Shown here: positions 26,903 through 35,586 of the stretch, piece by piece
Numbering within the stretch: the first letter of the stretch is position 1
How the letters are laid out: each line of letters starts with the position of its first letter
DNA from: DATCMA01 sp036563645
Lineage (GTDB): Bacteria; Actinomycetota; Actinomycetes; Mycobacteriales; Micromonosporaceae
Assembly: GCA_036563645.1 (NCBI GenBank)
Contig: DATCMA010000054.1
Coordinates: 129,332 to 193,331 of the forward strand
Length of the DNA: 64,000 nt
Reading direction: 5' to 3'
Notes under the pieces: model-generated
What the model saw: the letters and a program-made list of their open reading frames with translations, nothing else
Databases searched by the model: none
Told to the model about the DNA's origin: nothing
Position numbers and translations under genes: made by a program

Positions 26903-27961
26903 GTGGAATTCGGATTCACCGCTGAGCAGACGGAACTCCGCGAGACGGTGCGCCGTTTCCTGGCCCGGCACGCCACCTCCGAGCGGGTCCGGGCCGCGGA
27001 CGGGTTCGACGCCGACCTGTGGCGTCGCTTCGCCGGCGAGCTCGGGGTCGCCGCGCTGCCGATCGGCGAGGAGCACGGCGGATTCGGAGCATCCGAAGTA
27101 GAGGTTGGCGTGGTGGTGGAGGAGGCCGGGCGTGTGTTGGCGCCGGTTCCCTACCTCAGCACCGTCACCGCCGCCGCGGCGATCGACCCCGCGCTCGGGG
27201 CGGACGTGTTGCCGAAGCTCGCCGACGGCAGCCTGGTCGCCACCCTCGCGCTGGCGGAACCCCACGGCGGGTGGCTGCCGGAGCAGTGGTCGTGCACCGC
27301 CCGGCGCCACGGCGAGGGATACCAGCTCGATGGGGTCAAGGAGCACGTCCTCGACGGCCAGGCCGCCGACGTGGCGATCGTCGGAGCGGTGTGCGACGGC
27401 GAGCCAGGGCTGTTCGCGGTCCGGGCCGAGGAGTTCCGCCGCGTTCCCCACGACACATTGGACCCCACCCGCCGGCAGGCGCGGCTGGAGTTCGAGGGTT
27501 CCGCCGCCACGCTGGTGAGCCGCGACCCCCATCGGGCCGTCGAGCTGCTCTGGGCGGCCCTCGCCGTGGAGTCCGTCGGGGTGGCGCGGGCCAGCTTGGA
27601 GCGGACGTGCGAATACCTCAAGACGCGACGGCAATTCGGCGTACCGCTGGCGCACTTCCAGGCGCTGCGGCATCGGGTCGCCGATTTGGCGGTGGCGGTG
27701 GAGGCGGCGACGTCGAGCGCCTGGTACGCGCTGCGGGTGGCCGGCACCGCCGAGTTCGCCGTAGCCGCTCCGCTGGCGAAGGTCGTCGCGACGCGCGCCG
27801 CCTACGCGGTGACCGCGGAGAGCATCCAGCTCCACGGCGGTATCGGCTTCACCTGGGAGCACGACGCGCACCTGTACTTCAAGCGGGCGACCGCCAACCG
27901 CCTGCTGCTGGGAGACGAGGTGGCGCTGCGCCGGGTCATCGCCGAGCGCGCAGGGCTGTGA
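26903..27961 (+). CDS. Acyl-CoA dehydrogenase, small (beta-type) subunit
   Basis: 352 aa, GTG start 12 bp after fadE30. Short ACAD with MEFGFTAEQTELRETVRRFL, YLKTRRQFGVPLAHFQALRH and HGGIGFTWEHDAHLYFKRA. Steroid-degrading actinobacteria use alpha2-beta2 ACADs in which the beta chain is about this length. It may pair with FadE30 or with an ACAD in the 30-40 kb operon. Similar to FadE32/33-type proteins; the exact counterpart is unsure. Confidence 0.8.
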   Translation: MEFGFTAEQTELRETVRRFLARHATSERVRAADGFDADLWRRFAGELGVAALPIGEEHGGFGASEVEVGVVVEEAGRVLAPVPYLSTVTAAAAIDPALGADVLPKLADGSLVATLALAEPHGGWLPEQWSCTARRHGEGYQLDGVKEHVLDGQAADVAIVGAVCDGEPGLFAVRAEEFRRVPHDTLDPTRRQARLEFEGSAATLVSRDPHRAVELLWAALAVESVGVARASLERTCEYLKTRRQFGVPLAHFQALRHRVADLAVAVEAATSSAWYALRVAGTAEFAVAAPLAKVVATRAAYAVTAESIQLHGGIGFTWEHDAHLYFKRATANRLLLGDEVALRRVIAERAGL

Positions 27962-28079
27962 CCCGTCGGGCGGTGGCCGGAGGCGAGCCGCGGCCGGCGC
28001 GGGCCGGCCGCGGGGTGGCGTGTCGGGCACACGCCAGCAGATCACCCCAGGAGGTCAATCGAGGGATAGGGGACACGGA

Positions 28080-29300
28080 GTGCCAGAAGCTGTGATCGTG
28101 GCGGCCGCCCGTTCTCCGATCGGGCGGGCGTACAAGGGATCGCTGACCGGTGTGCGGGCTGACGATCTCGCCACCGAGATGATGCGGGCGGCGTTGTCGC
28201 AGGTGCCCCAGTTGGATCCGCACGAGCTCGACGACATCGTCGTGGGGTGCGCGCAGCCCGCGGGGGAGCAGGGGTACAACCTGGGTCGGATCGTTGCGCT
28301 TCAGCTTGGCCTGGACGACGTGCCGGGCACGGTGGTGCAGCGGTACTGCGCGTCGTCGTTGCAGGCCGCGCGCATGGCCTTCCACGCCATCAAGGCGGGG
28401 GAGGGGCGTGCCTTCGGCATTGTCGGGGTCGAGGTGGTGTCCCGCTATGACCGCGGGAAAGCCGATGGCGCTCCGGGCACCCACAACCCCAGGTACGCCG
28501 CCGCGCAGGAGCGCACCGCCCGCCGGGCGCGGGGCGGCGCCGAGGTGTGGCGGGATCCGCGGGAATTCGGTGAGGAGCCCGACGTCTACATCGCCATGGG
28601 GCAGACCGCGGAGAACGTCGCGCAGCTGTTCAACGTCAGCCGGCGGGAGCAGGACGAGTTCGGGGTCCGCAGCCAGAACCTCGCCGAGCGAGCCGCCGCT
28701 GCCGGGTTCTGGAAGATCGACATTACCCCGGTGACGTTGCCGGACGGCACGGTCGTCGACCGAGATGACTCGCCGCGCACGGGCGTGACGTTGGAGAAGG
28801 TGAGCGCCCTCGAGCCGGTGTTCCGGCCGGATGGCACCGTCACCGCGGCGAACTGCTGCCCGCTCAACGACGGCGCCGCGGCGTTGATCGTGATGAGTGA
28901 CGTCCGCGCCCGGGAGCTAGGGATCACGCCGTTGGCTCGGATCGTCTCCACCGGCGTCTCCGCCCTCAGCCCGGAGATCATGGGTCTCGGGCCGGTGGAG
29001 GCGAGCCGGCGCGCGTTGGCGAACGCGGGAATGTCCATCAAGGACGTCGATTTCGTCGAGATCAACGAGGCGTTCGCCGCGCAGGTCATCCCGTGCTACC
29101 GGTTGCTCGGCGTCGATATCGACCGGCTGAACGTCCATGGTGGAGCGATCGCGCTGGGGCACCCGTTCGGCATGACCGGAGCCCGGATCGCCACCACTCT
29201 GATTAACCTGCTCCGCTTCCACGACAAGGAAATCGGCCTGGAGACGATGTGCACCGCGGGCGGGCAGGGGATGGCGATGGTGCTCCAACGGCTCTCCTGA
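28080..29300 (+). CDS. fadA6: Thiolase FadA6
   Basis: 406 aa from GTG 28080, chosen because thiolases of this group begin [MV]PEAVIV. Nucleophile Cys90 (QRYCASS), then INEAFA, GGAIALGHPFGMTGAR (His) and MCTAGGQGMAMV (second Cys): all catalytic elements are present. FadA6 is proposed to carry out thiolysis in the last steps of C/D-ring breakdown, releasing acetyl-CoA. It is last in the ipdF-fadE30-fadE-fadA6 operon and convergent with kstR2, the same neighbourhood as in M. tuberculosis. Confidence 0.85.
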   Translation: MPEAVIVAAARSPIGRAYKGSLTGVRADDLATEMMRAALSQVPQLDPHELDDIVVGCAQPAGEQGYNLGRIVALQLGLDDVPGTVVQRYCASSLQAARMAFHAIKAGEGRAFGIVGVEVVSRYDRGKADGAPGTHNPRYAAAQERTARRARGGAEVWRDPREFGEEPDVYIAMGQTAENVAQLFNVSRREQDEFGVRSQNLAERAAAAGFWKIDITPVTLPDGTVVDRDDSPRTGVTLEKVSALEPVFRPDGTVTAANCCPLNDGAAALIVMSDVRARELGITPLARIVSTGVSALSPEIMGLGPVEASRRALANAGMSIKDVDFVEINEAFAAQVIPCYRLLGVDIDRLNVHGGAIALGHPFGMTGARIATTLINLLRFHDKEIGLETMCTAGGQGMAMVLQRLS

Positions 29301-29342
29301 GGGCCCTCTCCTCAGGGCGTCGGAGCGACCTCCTCAGGAAAT

Positions 29343-29368
29343 CGGGGCGACGTGGTGACGTCGCCCCG
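29343..29368. terminator. Hairpin between convergent fadA6 and kstR2
   Basis: Perfect 11-bp stem CGGGGCGACGT / ACGTCGCCCCG with GGTG loop in the convergent gap, able to end transcription from both sides. Confidence 0.75.
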
Positions 29369-29372
29369 CGTC

Positions 29373-29960
29373 TCATCGAGCGGTGAGGCCGTCGAGGAAG
29401 AGCGTCGTGATCTCCTCGGCCAGCTTGGCGGTCGAGTACCCCTTGCTGGGCTTGAACCAGCGCACCGTCAGCCACACCGCGTCGCGCATCAGCCGATACA
29501 CGATCTTGGTGTCGAGGTCCTTGCGGAAGACGCCTTCGGCCACCCCCGCCTCGATCACCTTGAGCCAGGTCTCCTGCACGTAGCGGCCGGCGCTGCGCAG
29601 GTAGCTGAAGCGCTCGAAGCCGAGCAGGTAGTTGACGTCGTTTTGGTAGATCTCGGTGGCGTGGGGGTGCGCCTCGACGACCTCCAAAGAGGCGAGGACG
29701 AGGGCGTGCAGCCGAGCGCGGGCGTCGGTCTCCTGCTCGAGGACCTTGGCGTAGCGCTCCCTGATGTCCTGGAAGTACGACGAGAGGATCTCGTCGACCA
29801 TCGCCTCTTTGGAATCGAAGTGGTGGTAGAGGCTGCCGGAGAGGATGCCGACCTCATCGGCGATCTGCCGGACCGTTGTCGCGGATACCCCTTTGCGGGC
29901 GAACAGGGCGGCGGCGGTCTGGAGGATGATTTCGCGTCGGTCTCCGGGCTCTCGCGCCAA
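29373..29960 (-). CDS. kstR2: TetR-family repressor KstR2
   Basis: 195 aa. HTH with ATTVRQIADEVG then ILSGSLYHHFDSKEAMVDE, and a ligand domain ending in RLMRDAVWLTVRWFKPSKG. Both blocks closely parallel mycobacterial KstR2 as I recall it (ATTVRDIADGAGILSGSLYHHF; RFIRDTTWVSVRWY). KstR2 represses the C/D-ring genes and is released by HIP-CoA. The published operator AnCAAGnnCTTGnT is present nine times in this window, including upstream of this gene, implying autoregulation. It lies beside fadA6, as in M. tuberculosis. Confidence 0.9.
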   Translation of the reverse strand: MAREPGDRREIILQTAAALFARKGVSATTVRQIADEVGILSGSLYHHFDSKEAMVDEILSSYFQDIRERYAKVLEQETDARARLHALVLASLEVVEAHPHATEIYQNDVNYLLGFERFSYLRSAGRYVQETWLKVIEAGVAEGVFRKDLDTKIVYRLMRDAVWLTVRWFKPSKGYSTAKLAEEITTLFLDGLTAR

Positions 29961-30092
29961 TGTTTCCTCGCAGCGGTGAGTCAGGGACGGATTGCCTTCG
30001 GCTTGAGGCTGCGACTGCCGCCGGTGTCAGCCTCGCTGCCATGCATTACTCAGTATCGTCGATGTGGGTGTGCCCCGAGCGGTGCATAGCTT

Positions 30093-30106
30093 ACCAAGCG
30101 CTTGCT
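30093..30106. promoter_or_regulatory. KstR2-type operator upstream of kstR2
   Basis: ACCAAGCGCTTGCT, 133 bp upstream of the kstR2 start, in the 240-bp gap between kstR2 and the kinase gene. It is the only strong regulatory signal in that gap and points to autoregulation. Confidence 0.8.
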
Positions 30107-30200
30107 ATGGCACCCGGGGCGGGGTGCCCTCCTCCGCGAGGTCGTCGCTGACCGCGCCCAGACGCCCCGCCGAGCGGAAACGTCCAGGTGACACGGCCCT

Positions 30201-31241
30201 TCACCGGGGTGACCTCAGCCGTGCCGCGGCATGCCGAGCGCGGGCGGCGAGCGCGGCTGCCTGGTCAGCGAACGATTCGGGGGAGCGGTCGGTGATGCCC
30301 ATCGCGCCGCGCCGGGTACGCGTATAGACGTCCTCGACGATGCAGGCCGTCCGCCACCAACTGAACGCGACGTAGTAGTCGATGGCGGCGGGATCCTCGC
30401 CGGTCGCGGCGCAGTAGCGCGCGATGAGCTCGTCGCGGCGGGAGAACCCTGGGGCGCGCGTCGGCGGCGCGTACAGCGCCGTCTGCTCGTCCCCCGGCTC
30501 CGCCCAGTACACGAGGAACTGCCCCACGTCGACGAGCGGGTCGCCGACGGTGGCCAGCTCCCAGTCGAGGATGCCGCGCACGGTCACCGAGGAGCTGAGG
30601 ACGCAGTTGTCCAGGCGAAAGTCGCCGTGCACGACACAGCTTCGCCGCTGCTTTGGGACGCGCTCGGCGAGCCGGTGATACGCCGCCTCGAGATCGGGCA
30701 GCTCCCGCGTGCGGGTGCGTTGCCAGTTCCCGTACCAGCGGCGCAGCTGGCGCGCGACGTGGTCGCGGCGGGCGGCGAGGCCGCCGAGACCGACTCGCGT
30801 GGGGTCGACCTCGTGCAGCGCCACCATCGCGTCGATGAGCGCGGGCCCCACCTGTCGCCGCTGGGGAGGCGGGAGCGCGGCCTCGACGCTCGGGGGATCG
30901 CGCAGCACCACGCCCTCGAGGTATTCGAGGACGATGAAGGGTGCGCCGGTGACCGAGGTGTCCGTGCAGACGGCGAGGACGGCCGGAACCGGCACCTGGC
31001 CGGCGAGGCCCGCCAGCAGCCGCGCCTCGCGGAGCACGTCGTGGGCGGTCGCCTCGCGCGCGCCGAGCGGCGGCCGGCGCAGGACCCGGCGTACCCCGGC
31101 GGCGTCGGTCACCAGGTAGGTGAGATTCGACCGGCCCCCGGCCAGCCGGGTGATCGTGACCGGCGGGGTCAGCTCCGGGACGTGCTGGGCGAGCCACGCG
31201 GGCACCGCGGCGGTGAGCCCGAACGGGAGAGGGGCAGCCAT
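30201..31241 (-). CDS. APH-fold kinase resembling the kinase half of ACAD10/ACAD11
   Basis: 346 aa from ATG 31241 (CGGAG 8 nt ahead; a GTG at 31262 is an alternative). Aminoglycoside-phosphotransferase fold: LAGGRSNLTYLV glycine-rich loop, catalytic HGDFRLDN and metal-binding ILDWELATVGDP. Mammalian ACAD10 and ACAD11 carry such a kinase N-terminal to an acyl-CoA dehydrogenase and use it on 4-hydroxyacyl-CoAs. The 34369 gene in this operon encodes the matching dehydrogenase type. It is the last gene of the 11-gene operon. Confidence 0.82.
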   Translation of the reverse strand: MAAPLPFGLTAAVPAWLAQHVPELTPPVTITRLAGGRSNLTYLVTDAAGVRRVLRRPPLGAREATAHDVLREARLLAGLAGQVPVPAVLAVCTDTSVTGAPFIVLEYLEGVVLRDPPSVEAALPPPQRRQVGPALIDAMVALHEVDPTRVGLGGLAARRDHVARQLRRWYGNWQRTRTRELPDLEAAYHRLAERVPKQRRSCVVHGDFRLDNCVLSSSVTVRGILDWELATVGDPLVDVGQFLVYWAEPGDEQTALYAPPTRAPGFSRRDELIARYCAATGEDPAAIDYYVAFSWWRTACIVEDVYTRTRRGAMGITDRSPESFADQAAALAARARHAAARLRSPR

Positions 31242-31269
31242 CGATGACTCCGCGGCGGTCACGTGGGGG

Positions 31270-32130
31270 TCAGCCGCGCGTGGGGGTGGCGCTCTCCTTC
31301 ATCGAGCGCGCCGTCTGCCCCGACAGCGAGTCCCCGTAGACCTCGGCGTTGTGCGCGTGCGCCACGTGGTGCAGGCCGAACACCGAGTCCATGCCCGCCC
31401 GCAGCCCCATGAGGTCCTCCGCCTGGTTGACCGCCTTCTTCGCCAAGGCGAGCCCCAACCGCGGCATCTGCGCGATCCGCTCAGCGAGCGCGAAGGTCTC
31501 CTTCTCCAACTCCGCCCGGGGCACCACCCGGTTGACCATGCCGAGCGCCAACGCCCGCTCGGCGCTGATCCGCTCGCCGGTGAAGAGGAACTCCTTGGCG
31601 AACCGGGGCCCCATCACCCACGGATGGGCGAAGTACTCGACGCCGGGGATGCCCATGCGGACGACCGGGTCGGCGAAGAACGCGTCGTCGGCGGCGATGA
31701 TGAGGTCGCAGCACCAGGCCAGCATGAGGCCGCCGGCGATGCAGGCGCCCTGGACCATGGCGATGGTCGGCTTCGGGATCTCCCGCCAGCGGCGGCACAT
31801 CCCGAGGTACACCTCGGCTTCCCGGGCGTACCGGCTCTCGGCGCCCTGCTTGCCGACGTGGTCCCACCAGAGCGTGGCCCGTCGGGTGAACGACTTGTCG
31901 ATATCCCGGCCCGGCGTGCCGATGTCGTGCCCCGCCGAGAAGTGGTCGCCGGCCCCCGCCAGGATGATGACCTTGACGCTGTCGTCGGCGGACGCGCGGT
32001 AGAAGGCGTCGTCCAGCGCGTACGTCATCGCCGAGTTCTGCGCGTTGCGGTAGCGCGGCCGGTTCATGGTCACGATGGCGATCGGGCCCCGTTGGGCGTA
32101 GGTGACGACGTCGGTTTCGGTGTCGCTCAC
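31270..32130 (-). CDS. Enoyl-CoA hydratase/isomerase (crotonase)
   Basis: 286 aa from GTG 32130 with AAGGAG at 7 nt. Crotonase fold: IVTMNRPRYRNAQN, oxyanion-hole AGAGDHFSAGHDIG and ACIAGGLMLAWCCDLIIAADDAFFADPVVRMGIPG. A glutamate typical of hydratases is not obvious at the second catalytic position, so isomerase or hydrolase activity is possible. A 61-bp gap separates it from the upstream FadE. Probably acts on an unsaturated CoA ester in the C/D-ring route. Confidence 0.82.
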   Translation of the reverse strand: MSDTETDVVTYAQRGPIAIVTMNRPRYRNAQNSAMTYALDDAFYRASADDSVKVIILAGAGDHFSAGHDIGTPGRDIDKSFTRRATLWWDHVGKQGAESRYAREAEVYLGMCRRWREIPKPTIAMVQGACIAGGLMLAWCCDLIIAADDAFFADPVVRMGIPGVEYFAHPWVMGPRFAKEFLFTGERISAERALALGMVNRVVPRAELEKETFALAERIAQMPRLGLALAKKAVNQAEDLMGLRAGMDSVFGLHHVAHAHNAEVYGDSLSGQTARSMKESATPTRG

Positions 32131-32191
32131 GGCTCGCTCCTTCGTGGTGGACGAATCGGTGGGAGGTGGCCGGGCGCGCGCCCGGCGGGAC

Positions 32192-33205
32192 TCAGTGCGG
32201 GGGAGGGGTGCCGGTGCGAGACAGGCCGAGGTGTTCGGCGACGCGCGCCCGGTGCCAGGCCGCCGAACCCCACTCCGCGGCCAACGCCCACGCGCGCTTG
32301 GCGTACAGGTGCAGGTCGTATTCGGTCGTGTAGCCGATGGCGCCGTGACATTGGATCGCGGTGCGGGCGACCGCGCGGGCCGCATCCGAGGCGAGGGCCT
32401 TGGCCATCGACACGTCGCGGTCCCGCTCCGGCTCGTCGGCCGCCAGGGCGTACCCGGCTCGGGCCACGGCCGGGGCGGCGAACTCGACCTGGAGCAGCGC
32501 GGTGGCGAGGTGGTGCTTGACCGCCTGGAAGCTGCCGACCGGGACGCCGAACTGCGTGCGGGTGCGCACGTACTCGACGGTCATCTCCAGCATCCGGCGG
32601 GCGAGGCCCACGAGCATGGCGGCGGCGCCGAGCACCCCGCGCTGCCAGGCCCGCGCCACCACCGCCGGATCGTCCACCACGCCGAGCAGCACCGCCCCCG
32701 CGCCGACGCGGCACATGTCGGCGGCGGGGTCCACCGCGGAGACCGGCTCGCGCGCGGCGGCGGAGATGTCGAGCAGCTCCACGGGGCCGGTGCCGCCGAA
32801 GCCACCGCGGATCAGGAAGCGCGCCCGGGTGCCGTAGCGCGCGGTGCCGGCGCCCATCGGGTCCGCGGCGCAGACCATTCCCGCGCTGGCGATCCGGTCG
32901 GCGAGGCCGGCCGCCTCGAACAGCGCCGGCGCGACTGCCACGGTCTCCAGCACGGGCAGGGGAGCGGCCGCCCAGCCCACCTCGGTCAGCATCGGCACCA
33001 GGTAGTTCTCGTCGAGACCGAGGCCGCCGTGGTGCTCTGGCAGCAGCAGGCCAGCGGCGCCGACCTCGACGAGTCCGCGGTCCAGCGCGTCGACCTCCGG
33101 GGAGGTGGGCGCGCAGCGGACCACCGCGGGGGCGCAGAGCCGCTCCATGAGGTCGCGGACGACAGTGCGCAGGTCCTGTTGTTCGGCCGTCAACGCGAAG
33201 CGCAT
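32192..33205 (-). CDS. Acyl-CoA dehydrogenase, small (beta-type) subunit
   Basis: 337 aa. MRFALTAEQQDLRTVVRDLM start, YVRTRTQFGVPVGSFQAVKHH and HGAIGYTTEYDLHLYAKRA. The length and HG.IG[FY]T.E.D block match the beta chains of heterotetrameric steroid ACADs. It starts 4 bp after the stop of the larger FadE at 33210, the usual alpha-beta arrangement (as in FadE31/FadE32), so the two gene products probably form one enzyme. Confidence 0.83.
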   Translation of the reverse strand: MRFALTAEQQDLRTVVRDLMERLCAPAVVRCAPTSPEVDALDRGLVEVGAAGLLLPEHHGGLGLDENYLVPMLTEVGWAAAPLPVLETVAVAPALFEAAGLADRIASAGMVCAADPMGAGTARYGTRARFLIRGGFGGTGPVELLDISAAAREPVSAVDPAADMCRVGAGAVLLGVVDDPAVVARAWQRGVLGAAAMLVGLARRMLEMTVEYVRTRTQFGVPVGSFQAVKHHLATALLQVEFAAPAVARAGYALAADEPERDRDVSMAKALASDAARAVARTAIQCHGAIGYTTEYDLHLYAKRAWALAAEWGSAAWHRARVAEHLGLSRTGTPPPH

Positions 33206-33209
33206 CGCA

Positions 33210-34349
33210 TCACTTCCTGGGCAGGCCGAGCACCCGCTCGGCGACGATGTTGCGCTGGATCTCGTTGGTGCCGGCGTAGATCGGTCCGGCCAAGGAGAAG
33301 AGGAAGCCCTTGCTCCACGGGTTATCTGTCTGGCCCTCCGGGCCGAGGAGGTCCAGCGCGGTCTCGTGCAGCCGAATGTCCAATTCGGACCAGTAGAGCT
33401 TGTTCAGGCTCGACCGCGGCCCGGGCGGGCGTCCTTCGAGGATGTCGGTGACCTGAGCCAGGGTGAACAGGTGGTACGCCTGGGCCTGCATCCACACCTC
33501 GACCACCCGGTCGATGAGCGAATCGGTGGCCGCCTCCGGTCGCTCGGCGGCGAGCCGCACCAGGCGTTGCGCGGCGGCGAGGAACCGGCCCGGGGAGCGC
33601 AACGTCAGGCCGCGCTCGGAGCTCGTGGTGGCCATCGCCACCTCCCAGCCCTTGTTTACCTCCCCGAGCACCGCGCTGTCGGGCACGAAGACGTCGTCGA
33701 AGAAGACGTCGGCGAATCCCTCGTCGCCATCCAGTCGGGGGAAACCCCGCACGGTCACCCCGGGGGAGTCCAGCGGGACGAGGAAGTACGTCAAACCGCG
33801 GTGGCGCTCGGCGTTCGGATCAGTGCGGAACAAGCCGAACAGGTGCGTGCAGAATGCGCCCCGGGTGGTCCAGGTCTTCTGGCCGAACAGCCGCCAGCCG
33901 CCGGATGCCTCGTCCCGCACGGCGCGGCTGCGGATCCCCGCCAGGTCGCTTCCCGCGCCCGGCTCCGACCACCCTTGACACCACAGGTCCTGCGCGGCGG
34001 CCATGCGCGGCAGGAGCGTGTCCTTCTGCTCCTGGGTCCCGAATTCGAAGAGGGTCGGCGCCAGGAGGAAGATGCCGTTCTGCGTCACCCGCTGGGGCGC
34101 CCCGGCGCGGTAGTACTCCTCTTCGAAGATCAGCCATTCCCAGAGGGAGGCGTCCCGCCCGCCGTACTTCTTCGGCCAGGACACCACGGCCCAGCCGGCC
34201 TCATACAGCTTGCGTTCCCACTCCACGTGCAGGGCGAAGCCCTCACGGGTGTCCCCGGAGGGGAGGGGTTCGTCCGGGACGTTGGCGGCGAGCCATTCCC
34301 GCACCTCCGCCCGGAACGCCTCCTCCGATTCGCTCCATGTCAGCTCCAT
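33210..34349 (-). CDS. Acyl-CoA dehydrogenase, large (alpha-type) subunit
   Basis: 379 aa from ATG 34349. ELTWSESEEAFRAEVREWL, WCQGWSEPGAGSDLAG (FAD-contacting loop), QKTWTTRGAFCTHLFGLFRTD and PIYAGTNEIQRNIVAERVLG. As in FadE30, the classic YEGT glutamate position is occupied by Ala (YAGT). It probably pairs with the 32192 product to dehydrogenate an opened-ring acyl-CoA (FadE31/FadE32-like step). Confidence 0.84.
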   Translation of the reverse strand: MELTWSESEEAFRAEVREWLAANVPDEPLPSGDTREGFALHVEWERKLYEAGWAVVSWPKKYGGRDASLWEWLIFEEEYYRAGAPQRVTQNGIFLLAPTLFEFGTQEQKDTLLPRMAAAQDLWCQGWSEPGAGSDLAGIRSRAVRDEASGGWRLFGQKTWTTRGAFCTHLFGLFRTDPNAERHRGLTYFLVPLDSPGVTVRGFPRLDGDEGFADVFFDDVFVPDSAVLGEVNKGWEVAMATTSSERGLTLRSPGRFLAAAQRLVRLAAERPEAATDSLIDRVVEVWMQAQAYHLFTLAQVTDILEGRPPGPRSSLNKLYWSELDIRLHETALDLLGPEGQTDNPWSKGFLFSLAGPIYAGTNEIQRNIVAERVLGLPRK

Positions 34350-34368
34350 CGGGTCTCCCGTCCTGCGA

Positions 34369-35586
34369 TCAGCGGTATCGGCGCAGCTCCTGACGGGCCA
34401 CGGTTCGGATGTGCACCTCGTCCGGACCGTCGGCGATCGCCAAGATGCGGGCGCTGGCCCACATGCGGGCGAGCGGGACGTCGTCAGACACCCCCGCGCC
34501 GCCGTGCACCTGGATGGCGCGGTCGAGCACGTAGCGCGCGACGCGCGGCGCCACCACCTTGATCGCCGCGATCTCCGTCGCCGCCCCTTTCGCCCCGACC
34601 CGGTCGATGAGCCAGGCGGTCTTGAGCACCAGGAGCCGGGCTTGCTCAATGGCCATGCGGGATTCCGCGATCCACGTACGGATCACGCCCTGATCCGAGA
34701 GCGGACCGCCGAACGCCTCCCGCGACATCGCCCGGCGCACCATGAGCTCCAGGGCGCGCTCGGCCATACCCAGGGCGCGCATCGCGTGGTGGACGCGCCC
34801 CGGGCCGAGTCGGGCCTGGGCCATCGCGAAGCCCTCTCCCTCGCGGCCGAGGAGGTTGGTCACCGGGACGCGGACGTTGGTGAACCGGATCTCGCAGTGT
34901 CCGTGCTGGTCGTGGTAGCCGAAGATGGGCAGCGACCGGACGATCTCCACGCCCGGGGTGTTGGTCGGGACGAGAACCATCGAGTGCTGCCGGTGGGGTT
35001 CGGCGGTTGGGTCGGTCTTGCCCATCACCACGAGCAGCTCGCAGCGCGGATCCGCCGCCCCGGTGGTCCACCACTTGTGCCCGTTGATGACGTACTCGTC
35101 GCCATCGCGCACGATCGAGGTGCTGATGTTGCGGGCGTCGGAGGAAGCCACCTCGGGTTCGGTCATGGCGAATCCGGAGCGAATCCGCCCGTCCAACAAC
35201 GGTTCGAGCCAGCGGGCCTTCTGCTCCGGGGTGCCGAAGAGGTGGAGAAGCTCCATGTTGCCGGTGTCCGGCGCGGAGCAGTTCAACGCCTCCGGCGCGA
35301 TGTACGGCGACCGCCCGGTGACCTCGGCCAGGTACGCGTACTCCACATTGGATAGCCCGGAGATGTCGGGCAGGAAGAGATTCCACAGACCCCGGCTGCG
35401 CGCCTCGGCCTTCAACTCCTCGACGATGGGTGGGAGGGTGTGGCTGTTCGGCCCGGCCTGCGCGAGCTGTTCGGCGTAGACGCGTTCGGCGGGGTAGACC
35501 CGCTCCCGCATGAATTCCTCGAGGACGGCGAGGAGCTCACGGCACCGCGGGCTGGGCCCCAAATCCATCGAGGCGTTGCCGCTCAC
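34369..35586 (-). CDS. ACAD10/11-type acyl-CoA dehydrogenase
   Basis: 405 aa from GTG 35586 (AAAGGAG, 7-nt spacing; 4-bp overlap with the quinone oxidoreductase gene). RSGFAMTEPEVASSDARNI, INGHKWWTTGAADPRC, VPVTNLLGREGEGFAMAQARLGPGRVHH and the ending VHGGAGVSDDVPLA...ADGPDEVH are the signature of the ACAD10/ACAD11 dehydrogenase domain. In vertebrates that domain is fused to an APH-like kinase; here the kinase is the separate gene at 30201. Together they may remove a hydroxyl through a phosphorylated hydroxyacyl-CoA. Confidence 0.85.
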   Translation of the reverse strand: MSGNASMDLGPSPRCRELLAVLEEFMRERVYPAERVYAEQLAQAGPNSHTLPPIVEELKAEARSRGLWNLFLPDISGLSNVEYAYLAEVTGRSPYIAPEALNCSAPDTGNMELLHLFGTPEQKARWLEPLLDGRIRSGFAMTEPEVASSDARNISTSIVRDGDEYVINGHKWWTTGAADPRCELLVVMGKTDPTAEPHRQHSMVLVPTNTPGVEIVRSLPIFGYHDQHGHCEIRFTNVRVPVTNLLGREGEGFAMAQARLGPGRVHHAMRALGMAERALELMVRRAMSREAFGGPLSDQGVIRTWIAESRMAIEQARLLVLKTAWLIDRVGAKGAATEIAAIKVVAPRVARYVLDRAIQVHGGAGVSDDVPLARMWASARILAIADGPDEVHIRTVARQELRRYR